Part shown: piece by piece, positions 1 through 8,088 of the stretch
Position numbering within the stretch: position 1 is the stretch's first letter
Layout: each line of letters begins with the position of its first letter
NCBI GenBank assembly: GCA_016212475.1
Contig: JACRGC010000006.1
Location: forward strand, 1 to 62,624
Source of the DNA: Microcaldota archaeon
GTDB taxonomy: Archaea > Micrarchaeota > Micrarchaeia > Norongarragalinales > SBBD01
DNA length: 62,624 bases
Direction of reading: 5' to 3'
Program-made: the position numbers and the translations under genes
The notes under the pieces: generated by a model
What the model saw: the letters and a program-made list of their open reading frames with translations, nothing else
Database searches by the model: none
Told to the model about the DNA's origin: nothing

Positions 1-4
1 GCGG

Positions 5-110
5 CTTTGCCAACCGCTACGGTTCAAGGATTTCGGAGCAAAGAATCGGCACGCGGCGCCGCGCGTGCCTTATGTGGGCGGCAGCCCACAATGTCAGAAC
101 ATTGGCAAAG
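5..110 (+). other. GC-rich hairpin cluster, possible structured RNA
   Basis: This is the most GC-rich stretch of the first kilobase. A 9-bp closing helix pairs CTTTGCCAA (5-13) with TTGGCAAAG (102-110). Inside are AACCG/CGGTT, a 7-bp stem GCACGCG/CGCGTGC, and a 7-bp stem TGTGGGC/GCCCACA. A run of five T follows at 113-117. Nested stems closed by a long helix and then a T-run look like a small RNA gene. It does not match 5S rRNA, SRP RNA or RNase P RNA as far as I can tell, and its 5' end may lie outside the window. Confidence 0.35.
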
Positions 111-154
111 AGCTTTTTGGATTATTTATTGGACGCTCTCGCATGGAAGAAAGG

Positions 155-162
155 TTTATATA
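155..162 (+). promoter_or_regulatory. Candidate TATA box for nrdR
   Basis: TTTATATA fits an archaeal TATA box and would put transcription start near 187, about 80 nt before nrdR. A loosely palindromic CAACATATAGTAC lies at 197-209 and faintly resembles an NrdR box, but the match is poor. Confidence 0.35.
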
Positions 163-266
163 GCAAAGGATTGTATGTACTCATGGTTTCAGGCACAACA
201 TATAGTACCAAATGAGGCTAAAAACGACAAGTAATAGTATACGCGCTGTATTTTTTAGGTGTTTTT

Positions 267-746
267 ATGCGATGTCCATATTGCGGTCACATGGAAACAA
301 AGGTACTCGACTCTAGGGATGCCGAGGATTTGGCGGTCACCAGGCGAAGGAGGGAGTGCGAAAAGTGCGAAAAACGCTTCACAACCTACGAACGCGTGGA
401 ATTCTTGGATTTGATGGTTAGGAAAAAGGATGGCAAGACAGTCCCATTTGAGCGCAAGAAAATTGAAGTTGGGATCCACAAGGCCTGCGAGAAGCGGCCA
501 ATTAGCCATGAAAAAATCGAAGAAACCGTTGATGAAATTGAGCGCGACATAAGGAAAAAGGAAGGAACAGAAATCACCTCAACTGAAATTGGGGAAATGG
601 TGATGGATAAGCTCAAGAAATTGGATAAGGTGGCATACATCAGATTTGCATCGGTTTACCGCGAATTTGCGGATTTGAATGAATTCGAAGGCGAAGTCAA
701 GAAACTGCTAAAAAAGGGAGCGGAGAAAATAGAAAAGAAGGATTAG
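267..746 (+). CDS. nrdR: Transcriptional repressor NrdR
   Basis: NrdR represses ribonucleotide reductase genes in response to ATP/dATP. The 159-aa protein has the usual architecture and length. The N-terminal zinc ribbon has CPYCG at residues 3-7 and a second Cys pair (C-E-K-C) just before the family signature RFTTYER. An ATP-cone of about 90 residues begins near VRKKDGKTVPFERKKI. NrdR is common in bacteria and uncommon in archaea, so transfer at some point is plausible. It lies directly upstream of nrdA and nrdB on the same strand, which supports it as their regulator. Confidence 0.95.
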   Translation: MRCPYCGHMETKVLDSRDAEDLAVTRRRRECEKCEKRFTTYERVEFLDLMVRKKDGKTVPFERKKIEVGIHKACEKRPISHEKIEETVDEIERDIRKKEGTEITSTEIGEMVMDKLKKLDKVAYIRFASVYREFADLNEFEGEVKKLLKKGAEKIEKKD

Positions 747-797
747 ATTGATACGAGGGGGGAAATGATTTTAAATTATAATAATAAACTTGTAAAC

Positions 798-817
798 TCT
801 GCATCCAAAAATGCAGA
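798..817 (+). promoter_or_regulatory. Inverted repeat in the nrdA leader
   Basis: TCTGCAT (798-804) and ATGCAGA (811-817) form a perfect 7-bp inverted repeat with a 6-nt spacer. It lies between a TATA-like TTTAAATTA (about 769-778) and the nrdA start, so it would sit just after transcription start. It could be an operator or an mRNA hairpin. It does not match the usual NrdR-box consensus. Confidence 0.45.
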
Positions 818-843
818 ATTTGCTTGGAATTTAGGTGGTAAGG

Positions 844-3800
844 ATGCAGGAGCGTAAAACCGTGTACCTTAACGTACCAGAAAGTGTGGATAATATGGCC
901 GGAAATGCAAAAATCATAAAAATCAAAAAGCGCGACGGAAGGATTGTCGACTTTGACAAGGAGCGAATAGCCCTTGCGATTTGGAAAGCAGCCAAAGCCG
1001 TAGGCGGCAAGGATAAGGCGCTAGCTGACGCACTTGCGGATACGGTTGTTGACCAGCTTGAAAAAGCCTACACGGATGGCGAAGTGCCAGGAGTTGAGGA
1101 AGTGCAGGACATGGTTGAGAAGGTATTGATTGAGGGAGGATATGCAAAAACCGCAAAAGCATTCATCATCTACCGCGCTAAAAGATCTGAAGAGCGAGAA
1201 AAAATGAAGGCGGAAAACGTCCAAAAATCATTGAGCGGCGAACTGAAAGTCAAAAAGCGCGACGGGTCGGCCACCACGTTTGATATTTCAAAGGTAAAGG
1301 CGGCAATTGTGCACGCATCAACCGGATATGAAAACGACATTTCTGCAGAGCTTATTTCTAAGGAAGTTGTAAAAAACATTTACGATGGGATTTCAACAAC
1401 TGAAATTGAAACCGCCCTTGTTTTGGCAAGCAGCTCATACATTGAAAGGGACCCGGCGTACAACGTGGTTTCCGCAAGGCTGTTTTTGCAAAAACTTTAC
1501 AATGAAGCATCGCAAAAATCCATATCCGAAAGCGATATTGAAAGCGCTTACAGAAAAACGTTCATAAGCGGAATCAAAAAGGGAGTAGCTGAAAAAATGC
1601 TCGATGCAAAGCTTTTGGAGTTTGATTTGCAAAAGCTTGCAAATGCACTTGAAATCGATCGCGATTCAAATTTCCAATATTTGGGAATCCAAACTCTTTA
1701 TGAGAGGTATTTCCTCAAAATCGATGGAATCAGGTTTGAGCTTCCGCAATCATTTTGGATGCGGATTGCAATGGGCCTATCCATCAATGAAAAAGATAGG
1801 AATGGAAAAGCGCTCGAATTTTATGAATTGCTCTCGTCCATGAGATTTACCTCCTCAACCCCGACACTTTTCCATTCGGGAACTACCAGCCCGCAATTAA
1901 GCTCTTGCTATTTGACAACCGTAATGGATGATTTGAAGCATATTTTCAAATCAATTGGGGATAACGCTGAAATGTCCAAATGGTCCGGTGGCCTTGGAAA
2001 TGATTGGTCAAACATCAGGGCAACTGGCTCTTGGATCAAAAGCACAAAAGTTGAATCTCAAGGAGTGGTTCCGTTTTTGAAAATTGCAAATGATGTGACA
2101 GTTGCAATCAACCGCTCTGGAAAACGCAGGGGGGCAACTTGCGCATACCTTGAAACTTGGCACTTGGATATTGAGGACTTTTTGGACCTTCGAAAAAACA
2201 CAGGCGATGAGAGGAGACGAACGCACGACATGAACACTTCGAATTGGATCCCAGATTTATTCATGAAGAGGGTTTTGGAGGATGGGCAGTGGACTTTGTT
2301 TTCGCCAGAGGAAGTTCCTGACCTTCACCACATATATGGCGCAAAATTCGAGGAGCGGTATAACTATTATGAGCAGATGACGCGGGAAGGAAAAATCAAG
2401 AAATTCAAAACGCTTTCAGCGCAAAAGCTTTGGAAAAGAATGCTTTCAATGCTCTTTGAAACCGGCCATCCATGGATTACATTCAAAGACCCATGCAACA
2501 TCAGATCTCCGCAAGACCACGCCGGAGTCATCCATTCATCAAACCTTTGCACGGAAATAACGCTTAACACATCAGCTGATGAAACAGCGGTTTGCAACCT
2601 TGGCTCGATTAATTTGGAAAGGCACACACATGATGGAAAAATCGATTATGCGGTTCTTTCAAAAACCATCAAAACTGCGGTTCGGATGCTAGATAATGTG
2701 ATCGATATCAATTTCTATCCAACAATTGAGGGCAAAACATCCAACATGAGGCATAGGCCAATTGGGCTTGGGATCATGGGATTCCAAGACACCCTCTTCA
2801 AGCTGGATATGAATTTTGATTCGGAAGAAGCAGTGCAATTTTCCGATCGCTTGATGGAATTCATTTCATACCATGCAATTTTTGCATCCTCTGAACTGGC
2901 AAAAGAGCGCGGGCCGTATGAAACCTACAAAGGCTCCAAATGGGATCGCGGGATTTTCCCGGTTGACACGCTTAAAATTTTGGAGGATGAGCGGGGGCTA
3001 AAAGTAGATGTGAACAGGAGCAAAACCATGGAATGGGGAATAGTTCGCGAGAACGTAAAAAAATACGGCATGCGAAATTCCAATACAATGGCAATTGCGC
3101 CAACTGCAACAATTGCAAACATTGATGGCTGCTATCCATCAATTGAACCCATTTACAAAAACATTTATGTGAAGGCAAACATCTCGGGAGAATTCACAAT
3201 TGTCAACTCGTATTTGATTGAGGATTTGAAAAAACTCGGAGCTTGGAACCAAGAGATGCTAGATCAATTGAAATACTACGATGGCAACTTGCTCTTGATG
3301 GCTGGGATCCCACAAAAGCTAAAAGATAAGCACAAGGAAACTTTTGAAATCGAGCCGCAATGGTTCATCCGCCACGCTGCAGTTCGGGGCAAATGGATCG
3401 ACCAGTCGCAATCGCTTAACTTATTCATGAAAGGGGTTTCCGGAAAGTCGCTGACGGATATGTATATGTATGCGTGGAAAGCTGGTCTTAAAACCACGTA
3501 TTACCTTCGAACGCTGGCTGCATCGCAAATTGAAAAATCAACTCTTGATGCGAACAAATTCGGCTTTACGCAAAAACGGGAATACCACCAAATGAGCGCG
3601 GAAACCGGCAATGTGATAAAGGAAGCGCATAATGAAACTTCAAAGCAGCCAATGCTGGAAGATAGCGGATCCAGAATTGAGCAATCGCAACACATTATGA
3701 AATCCGCATCGGCAATTGGGTCTTCTGGCGCAGCAGGTTCTGGATCTGCCAGCGGAATTGGCGCAGGATCTGCTGCTGCATTAACATTTGAAACATCTTC

Positions 3801-3885
3801 CACAAAGCCGCTTAAGCACGAGGATTCACACTACGAATTCAAGGCTTGCAGGATTGATGACCCGGACTGCGAATCCTGCCAATAG
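844..3885 (+). CDS. nrdA: Class I ribonucleoside-diphosphate reductase, alpha subunit
   Basis: This large catalytic subunit reduces ribonucleotides together with NrdB. The N-terminus has two consecutive ATP-cone domains, each beginning with a KKRDG motif. The barrel has the first active-site Cys in QLSSCYL, the thiyl-radical region SSNLCTEITL, the partner Cys in AVCNLGSINL, and the Tyr-Tyr radical relay in TTYYLRTLA. After a long Gly/Ser/Ala linker the tail ends in a C-x2-C pair (CESCQ), which relays electrons from thioredoxin or glutaredoxin. I use the ATG at 844 because GGTG lies 6 nt upstream; an in-frame GTG at 835 overlaps that site. Length is 1013 aa. nrdB follows after 112 bp. Confidence 0.96.
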   Translation: MQERKTVYLNVPESVDNMAGNAKIIKIKKRDGRIVDFDKERIALAIWKAAKAVGGKDKALADALADTVVDQLEKAYTDGEVPGVEEVQDMVEKVLIEGGYAKTAKAFIIYRAKRSEEREKMKAENVQKSLSGELKVKKRDGSATTFDISKVKAAIVHASTGYENDISAELISKEVVKNIYDGISTTEIETALVLASSSYIERDPAYNVVSARLFLQKLYNEASQKSISESDIESAYRKTFISGIKKGVAEKMLDAKLLEFDLQKLANALEIDRDSNFQYLGIQTLYERYFLKIDGIRFELPQSFWMRIAMGLSINEKDRNGKALEFYELLSSMRFTSSTPTLFHSGTTSPQLSSCYLTTVMDDLKHIFKSIGDNAEMSKWSGGLGNDWSNIRATGSWIKSTKVESQGVVPFLKIANDVTVAINRSGKRRGATCAYLETWHLDIEDFLDLRKNTGDERRRTHDMNTSNWIPDLFMKRVLEDGQWTLFSPEEVPDLHHIYGAKFEERYNYYEQMTREGKIKKFKTLSAQKLWKRMLSMLFETGHPWITFKDPCNIRSPQDHAGVIHSSNLCTEITLNTSADETAVCNLGSINLERHTHDGKIDYAVLSKTIKTAVRMLDNVIDINFYPTIEGKTSNMRHRPIGLGIMGFQDTLFKLDMNFDSEEAVQFSDRLMEFISYHAIFASSELAKERGPYETYKGSKWDRGIFPVDTLKILEDERGLKVDVNRSKTMEWGIVRENVKKYGMRNSNTMAIAPTATIANIDGCYPSIEPIYKNIYVKANISGEFTIVNSYLIEDLKKLGAWNQEMLDQLKYYDGNLLLMAGIPQKLKDKHKETFEIEPQWFIRHAAVRGKWIDQSQSLNLFMKGVSGKSLTDMYMYAWKAGLKTTYYLRTLAASQIEKSTLDANKFGFTQKREYHQMSAETGNVIKEAHNETSKQPMLEDSGSRIEQSQHIMKSASAIGSSGAAGSGSASGIGAGSAAALTFETSSTKPLKHEDSHYEFKACRIDDPDCESCQ

Positions 3886-3997
3886 ATAAATTTTTCGAAT
3901 CAAGTAAATTAGGCAGCTTTGAAATCCAACCGGGCAAAAAAATCAAACGGGAAGGATTGGGAAATCAAAACAATAAAACCAAATGGTGAAATGAACT

Positions 3998-4990
3998 ATG
4001 GCAATAATCAATGACTCCATCACGGATCCAAACAAAATCCTTCCCATGAAATATTTATGGGCAAGGCAGCACTACAAGGATGGAGTGAACAACAACTGGA
4101 CTCCTGAGGAGGTTTCCATGCAAAAGGATGTTGAGCAGTGGAAATCTAATGCGGTTTTAGGTGAAAAGGAGCGAAGATTGATTCTTTGGAACCTTGGGTT
4201 CTTCTCAACTGCTGAAAGTTTGACGGCAAATAACATTGTACTTGCAGTGTATAGGCAGGTTACAAATCCCGAATGCAGGCAGTATTTGCTAAGGCAGGCA
4301 TTTGAAGAAGCGATCCACACGGATTGCTTTATTTACTGCTGTGATTCCTTGGGATTGGATCCAAATTACATCTTTAACATGTACAAAACGATTCCTTCCA
4401 TCAAGGATAAGGATGATTTTGTTGTTGAACTTACGAAGAATGTATTTGATACCAACTTTTCAACAAAAGGGATTGAAAATACAAGAAAATTCATACACGA
4501 TCTGGTTGGGTATTATGTGATCATGGAAGGGATTTTCTTTTATGCCGGCTTTGCCATGATGCTTGCTTTGAAACGGCAAAACAAGATGATTGGGGTAGGG
4601 GAGCAGTTTGAATATATCATGAGAGATGAGAGCTTGCACCTTGCTTTTGGATGCGATTTGATCAACACAATTAAAACGGAATATCCGGAGGTTTGGGACA
4701 AGAAATTCCAAAAAGAACTGGTTGATTTGATTTTAAAAGGAGTTGAATTTGAAAAGAAATACGCCCTCGATGCGTGCCCGGAGGGTGTGCTTGGCATTAA
4801 TGCGCAGCAGTTTGTTGAGTATGTGGAATACATTACTGACCGGAGACTCGAAAGAATCGGGCTTCCAAAGCAGTTTGATACGGAAAATCCTTTTCCTTGG
4901 ATGAGCCAGTCGGTTGATCTTTCAAAGGAGAAGAACTTCTTTGAAACAAGGGTTACGGAGTACAAAACGGCCGGAAGCTTGGAGTGGTAA
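3998..4990 (+). CDS. nrdB: Ribonucleotide reductase beta subunit, class Ic type
   Basis: This 330-aa ferritin-like subunit generates the radical for NrdA. Metal ligands are visible as E73 (STAES), E104 and H107 (EEAIH), E177 (VIMEG), and E211/H214 (RDESLH). The position four residues after H107, normally the radical tyrosine, is Phe111. The first ligand is Glu rather than Asp. This Glu plus Phe pair, in the context FFSTAESL...EEAIH, is the signature of the Chlamydia-type class Ic enzyme with a Mn/Fe cofactor instead of a tyrosyl radical. GGTGA lies 8 nt before the ATG. Metal identity is inferred, not seen. Confidence 0.95.
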   Translation: MAIINDSITDPNKILPMKYLWARQHYKDGVNNNWTPEEVSMQKDVEQWKSNAVLGEKERRLILWNLGFFSTAESLTANNIVLAVYRQVTNPECRQYLLRQAFEEAIHTDCFIYCCDSLGLDPNYIFNMYKTIPSIKDKDDFVVELTKNVFDTNFSTKGIENTRKFIHDLVGYYVIMEGIFFYAGFAMMLALKRQNKMIGVGEQFEYIMRDESLHLAFGCDLINTIKTEYPEVWDKKFQKELVDLILKGVEFEKKYALDACPEGVLGINAQQFVEYVEYITDRRLERIGLPKQFDTENPFPWMSQSVDLSKEKNFFETRVTEYKTAGSLEW

Positions 4991-5014
4991 AGAAGGGCAT
5001 AGATAAGAAAAGCT

Positions 5015-5025
5015 CGTTTGGAGCA
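5015..5025. repeat. Candidate left attachment repeat of the integrated element
   Basis: The 11-mer CGTTTGGAGCA lies 24 bp after the nrdB stop and recurs in the same orientation at 15330-15340. The two copies bracket all the accessory genes, including the recombinase. No tRNA gene is present at either copy. Confidence 0.4.
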
Positions 5026-5075
5026 TGACTACGAAATATAAAAGTGCTTTGAATTAGACAGAATAAAGGAAAGCA

Positions 5076-5927
5076 TTAGGACTGCTTGTGATTATTATTC
5101 GGATCCTCTATTTCTTTACCAATCACGTCCATTTCCTTCGGCAATGCACCTAGTATTTCCGAATATTCACTAGGTAATTTTTTTGAATGATCTGCTTCGA
5201 ACTCTCTAGAAAGAGAAATAATTTCTTCTTTTTTTAATTGAAGTTTCCTTTGTAAAAAATGTAATTTAGAACTATGAGCGGTATGATTAAATTTTGTTAT
5301 TCCAGTGTTTTCTACATCAATCGAACAATACCGTAATTTTGCATCTGGATGACCGAGTGCTTCAGTTATAAAATCGAGTTCGGCTTCATATCCATCGGAA
5401 GTTAAAGAGATGCTTCCAAGTTGTTTTAGCGAATAACCCCAACAACCACATTGAGCGTCCTTTAATTGAGAAGGAAGTTTAAATTTTTTTTCTATAAGGT
5501 AATTTTCAAAACTTTCTACGGTCATCCGTTCTTCGGAGATACCAGAAACACTATCTCTTTTACCGATTATGCAATTAAAAGTTTCCTCTTTAAGAAGTTT
5601 GGCAACTTTAATTATATTTTCAAAGGGAATTTTTCCACTGCCATCACAACATATAAAATAATCGTACTTAAAAAATTTTGCATGGGAAATACAGTTTTTT
5701 AACAAAAAACCTTTCCCACTAGAACGAGTTAATTCTATTGTTGCTTGCTCAGTTGGAATTACACATCCTTTTCCGCCAATAAAGAACATTGGCTCGATGC
5801 CCATCTCTATCAAATCGGGTTGAATTTTATAAAACTCGAGAGTTTTTTCTCCTATTTGCGAATTCGAGTCATAACCAATTGAAGGCAGCGCCACGTATAG
5901 TTTCTTGTAGCCATCGGTAGTTTCCAA
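5076..5927 (-). CDS. Glycosyltransferase-2-like protein
   Basis: The 283-aa protein has no signal peptide or membrane segment. Residues about 85-100 read YDYFICCDGSGK, resembling the DxD/DxSG nucleotide-sugar site of GT-A (family 2) glycosyltransferases. DAQCGCWGYS near residue 160 recalls the acceptor region seen in dolichyl-phosphate mannose synthase-like proteins. The C-terminal 60 residues are charged and probably helical. It lies 10 bp after the small TrkA-C-like gene, so the two probably form one transcript. Function is not established; a nucleotide-sugar-dependent transferase is the best guess. Confidence 0.6.
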   Translation of the reverse strand: METTDGYKKLYVALPSIGYDSNSQIGEKTLEFYKIQPDLIEMGIEPMFFIGGKGCVIPTEQATIELTRSSGKGFLLKNCISHAKFFKYDYFICCDGSGKIPFENIIKVAKLLKEETFNCIIGKRDSVSGISEERMTVESFENYLIEKKFKLPSQLKDAQCGCWGYSLKQLGSISLTSDGYEAELDFITEALGHPDAKLRYCSIDVENTGITKFNHTAHSSKLHFLQRKLQLKKEEIISLSREFEADHSKKLPSEYSEILGALPKEMDVIGKEIEDPNNNHKQS

Positions 5928-5937
5928 GATAAATCCC

Positions 5938-6189
5938 TTATTTTCCAGTTGATTGTTGAATTAGAGGTAATACTTTTTCGGGTTTTCCTTCAACTTCTAA
6001 TGCATCCCCTGGTTGAACAATTCGGTTTTTTGCAGGGTTATCCCTTGCAATTGAACCATCACTATTTCCATTGACTATTGCCCTTACTTTAATCTCATAA
6101 AAACTTTCAATTTGCTCTTTAGTTTTACCCACGACGGTTCCACCCTCTGAGACAGTAAACACTACCTTTAGTGGATTGACCTCGACCAT
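5938..6189 (-). CDS. Small TrkA-C (RCK_C)-like protein
   Basis: The 83-aa protein is about the size of a single RCK_C/TrkA-C domain. Features that fit are TVSEGGTVVGKTKEQI, then a hydrophobic KVRAIV strand, and RIVQPGDALEVEG, where the PGD turn is characteristic. These domains bind small ligands in K+ transport regulators, but a free-standing copy has no assigned role. The ATG at 6189 is chosen because GGTGA lies just upstream; the upstream in-frame codon would lie before this site. It precedes the glycosyltransferase-like gene in the same transcript. Confidence 0.65.
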   Translation of the reverse strand: MVEVNPLKVVFTVSEGGTVVGKTKEQIESFYEIKVRAIVNGNSDGSIARDNPAKNRIVQPGDALEVEGKPEKVLPLIQQSTGK

Positions 6190-6258
6190 CTTTATCACCT
6201 GACGCCTCACCGTACAAACACTATTAGGAAAAGTCTAAAGTATATAAACTCGATTATT

Positions 6259-6324
6259 TTCTATATAGAATATTCTACTAATAGTATACACTGAATGTTT
6301 ATTAAACTAATTTTCTATATAGAA
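6259..6324. promoter_or_regulatory. Duplicated palindromic operator between divergent genes
   Basis: The perfect 12-bp palindrome TTCTATATAGAA occurs at 6259-6270 and again at 6313-6324, 54 bp apart. The second copy ends 2 bp before the ATG at 6327. A TATA-like sequence for the leftward gene lies near 6240. The arrangement suits one regulator controlling both divergent promoters. Confidence 0.6.
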
Positions 6325-6326
6325 GT

Positions 6327-6596
6327 ATGCTCGATAACTTCATTTACTTTGAAAAGAAGGTAACAAAAACCACTGATAGAAAAAAGAAAAACTACCCGTA
6401 TGGGACGATAGTAGTTAGATCGAAGCAATTGAATAATTTATTAGACAGAATGGTCAGAGTCGTGGTTATACCCATAGAACCTAATAAGCAAGTACCCTGG
6501 ACGGAAATAGAAGAGAAAATTAATCAAAAATCTCTAAATAATAAAAATGAATATAAATTAAAAATAACAAAAAAAAATAAACAGATTATTACTTAA
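6327..6596 (+). CDS. Hypothetical small basic protein
   Basis: This 89-aa, Lys- and Asn-rich protein has no family I recognise. It begins MLDNFIYFEKK, has a central hydrophobic strand RMVRVVVIPIEP, and ends in a highly basic tail that may be disordered. Translation appears nearly leaderless, starting right after the second palindrome. Its 3' end overlaps the convergent integrase gene by 8 bp. A nucleic-acid-binding role is possible from composition only. Confidence 0.5.
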   Translation: MLDNFIYFEKKVTKTTDRKKKNYPYGTIVVRSKQLNNLLDRMVRVVVIPIEPNKQVPWTEIEEKINQKSLNNKNEYKLKITKKNKQIIT

Positions 6597-7713
6597 TTCT
6601 ATCTATAGGAATACCTGCATCTTTTTTTAATTTTTCAAACTTTGAAAACAACGAGTGTTCTTTAATTTTATCTATTACTATTTCGATAACATCCCTATGA
6701 CTAAATAGTTCGGCTAGCAATTCAGATGCTTCCTTTTCAATCTGTTTTTCGGCATCTTCTTTCTTTTTCGGGCTGTACCTATCAAAAGCCCTAAGCAGAT
6801 CATCTATATCCCTATGCACATAAGTCGAAGCCATTCTGGAATTAGCAGCCCACCCCGAAAATTGTTTGAGTTGCTGATCAGTTAATTCATCTGACAACTG
6901 AGTAATTCTGGAATGTCGCATAGCGTAGGGGTAGGAGGGTTTGTTTATGCCTGCATCCTTGAAGATACGACTAAAAGAAGTCCTTAAGTTGCTTGGTTCC
7001 AACATTTTCCCTTTCCGATTCGGAAAAACAAATGCACCATTTTCGATATTTCCACGAAAGTTTAGCCAATTTGAGAATAGATCAATGGTGCGTTTATCGT
7101 ATATAGGAATTTCCCGTTCTCCCGTTTTTCCTTGAACCTTGATGATCAAAAATCCTCTCGTTTGATCAAACCGACACCTACTTCTTGTGAGGGTTAGTAT
7201 TTCCGATGGTCTGGCTGCGCTATAATAAAGAATCCGCAACAATACCTTCATTTCCAAATCCTTTGCGAAAGATTCTAACCGATTTAACTCATCTGCAGTT
7301 ATTAGTTCGGCTGGATCGATTCTCGGAATCTCTTTCATCGAAGTTTTAAGCCAATTTACTTCAACAGGATAATCGGATGTTCCCCTTAGCCATTTAAAGA
7401 ACTTTTTCAGAGCTACTTTGAAGTCTTTGATCGTGTGAAGTGTATGTTTTCCGTTTGAAATCTTGATGAACAAGGGTTCGAGATCCTTTCGGGAGGCATC
7501 TCTAAATGGCATGCCGTAAATCTTTGAAAGGGTTGTTAACGATCGCAGATACTTTATTTTCCTGGAGGCTGAAAGGTTTTCAACTCCGAGATATTCTTCA
7601 AAAGTCCCAATATCTTCTCGATTTTCAGGCAATAGATCCTTTCGTTGCTTGAAATTGGCTAAAATCCTAGGAAACTTAGCCTGGAGACCATAAACATCAT
7701 ATTTGTCAACCAT
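6589..7713 (-). CDS. Tyrosine recombinase / integrase
   Basis: The 374-aa protein belongs to the XerC/D-like phage-integrase family and would integrate or excise this element. Residues about 35-130 form the SAM-like core-binding domain, followed by the catalytic domain. Visible catalytic residues are R168 (SAARPSEI), K196 (QGKTGE), R266 (YAMRHSR), W288 in place of the usual His (FSGWA), and nucleophile Y298 (STYVH). The first His of the HxxR box is Tyr here. Its ATG overlaps the end of the upstream ribbon-helix-helix gene, implying coupled translation. Confidence 0.93.
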   Translation of the reverse strand: MVDKYDVYGLQAKFPRILANFKQRKDLLPENREDIGTFEEYLGVENLSASRKIKYLRSLTTLSKIYGMPFRDASRKDLEPLFIKISNGKHTLHTIKDFKVALKKFFKWLRGTSDYPVEVNWLKTSMKEIPRIDPAELITADELNRLESFAKDLEMKVLLRILYYSAARPSEILTLTRSRCRFDQTRGFLIIKVQGKTGEREIPIYDKRTIDLFSNWLNFRGNIENGAFVFPNRKGKMLEPSNLRTSFSRIFKDAGINKPSYPYAMRHSRITQLSDELTDQQLKQFSGWAANSRMASTYVHRDIDDLLRAFDRYSPKKKEDAEKQIEKEASELLAELFSHRDVIEIVIDKIKEHSLFSKFEKLKKDAGIPIDRIK

Positions 7714-7987
7714 TTGCTAACGCCTCAAACATCCGTTCAGCCTCGTGCTTTCGCTTATAACTTTCAACGATTTGGGTGGCTTTGTCGATATTCTTGAAAT
7801 CGTGGATCAATTTCCTGATTATTGTGGCCCTCTCTGCAAATCCGAGCTTTTCACGGATCCGATCTAACTCGTAAAGGTCGATAGTATCCATGCGGATTTT
7901 GACAACTTTTTCCTTTCTAAGGTGTTTTTTTGTAGAATCTGTGGACACAATTTCAGCCTTCGCGGGCCCTATTTCAGTTTCTTGCAT
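7706..7987 (-). CDS. Ribbon-helix-helix protein upstream of integrase
   Basis: In this 93-aa protein the segment KVVKIRMDTIDLYELDRI gives a beta strand followed by a helix. RATIIRKLIHDFK then gives the second helix of a MetJ/Arc/CopG-type fold. A basic N-terminal tail (KKHLRKEK) precedes the strand. The gene overlaps the integrase start by 8 bp, so it may regulate integrase expression or act in recombination. GGTGA lies 7 nt upstream of the ATG. Confidence 0.75.
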   Translation of the reverse strand: MQETEIGPAKAEIVSTDSTKKHLRKEKVVKIRMDTIDLYELDRIREKLGFAERATIIRKLIHDFKNIDKATQIVESYKRKHEAERMFEALANG

Positions 7988-8035
7988 ATCATTTCACCGT
8001 TTGACCTCAATTTCATGCAAAAGATGGTCTTACCG

Positions 8036-8088
8036 CCAGAACTTGACAGAGAGGTCAACGAGTTTTTGAAAACTCCGCCAAGTTCTGG
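8036..8088. promoter_or_regulatory. 10-bp inverted repeat before the RHH-integrase pair
   Basis: CCAGAACTTG (8036-8045) is exactly complementary to CAAGTTCTGG (8079-8088), with a 33-nt spacer. It fills most of the 101-bp gap between the helicase-like stop and the RHH start. It could be an attenuator hairpin, an operator, or recombinase arm sites. Confidence 0.55.

Noticed and set aside
7-234. 75-codon open frame at the left edge
   Set aside because: It runs through the hairpin-rich segment, the product has no coherent pattern, and there is no ribosome-binding site. The RNA-like structure explains the region better.
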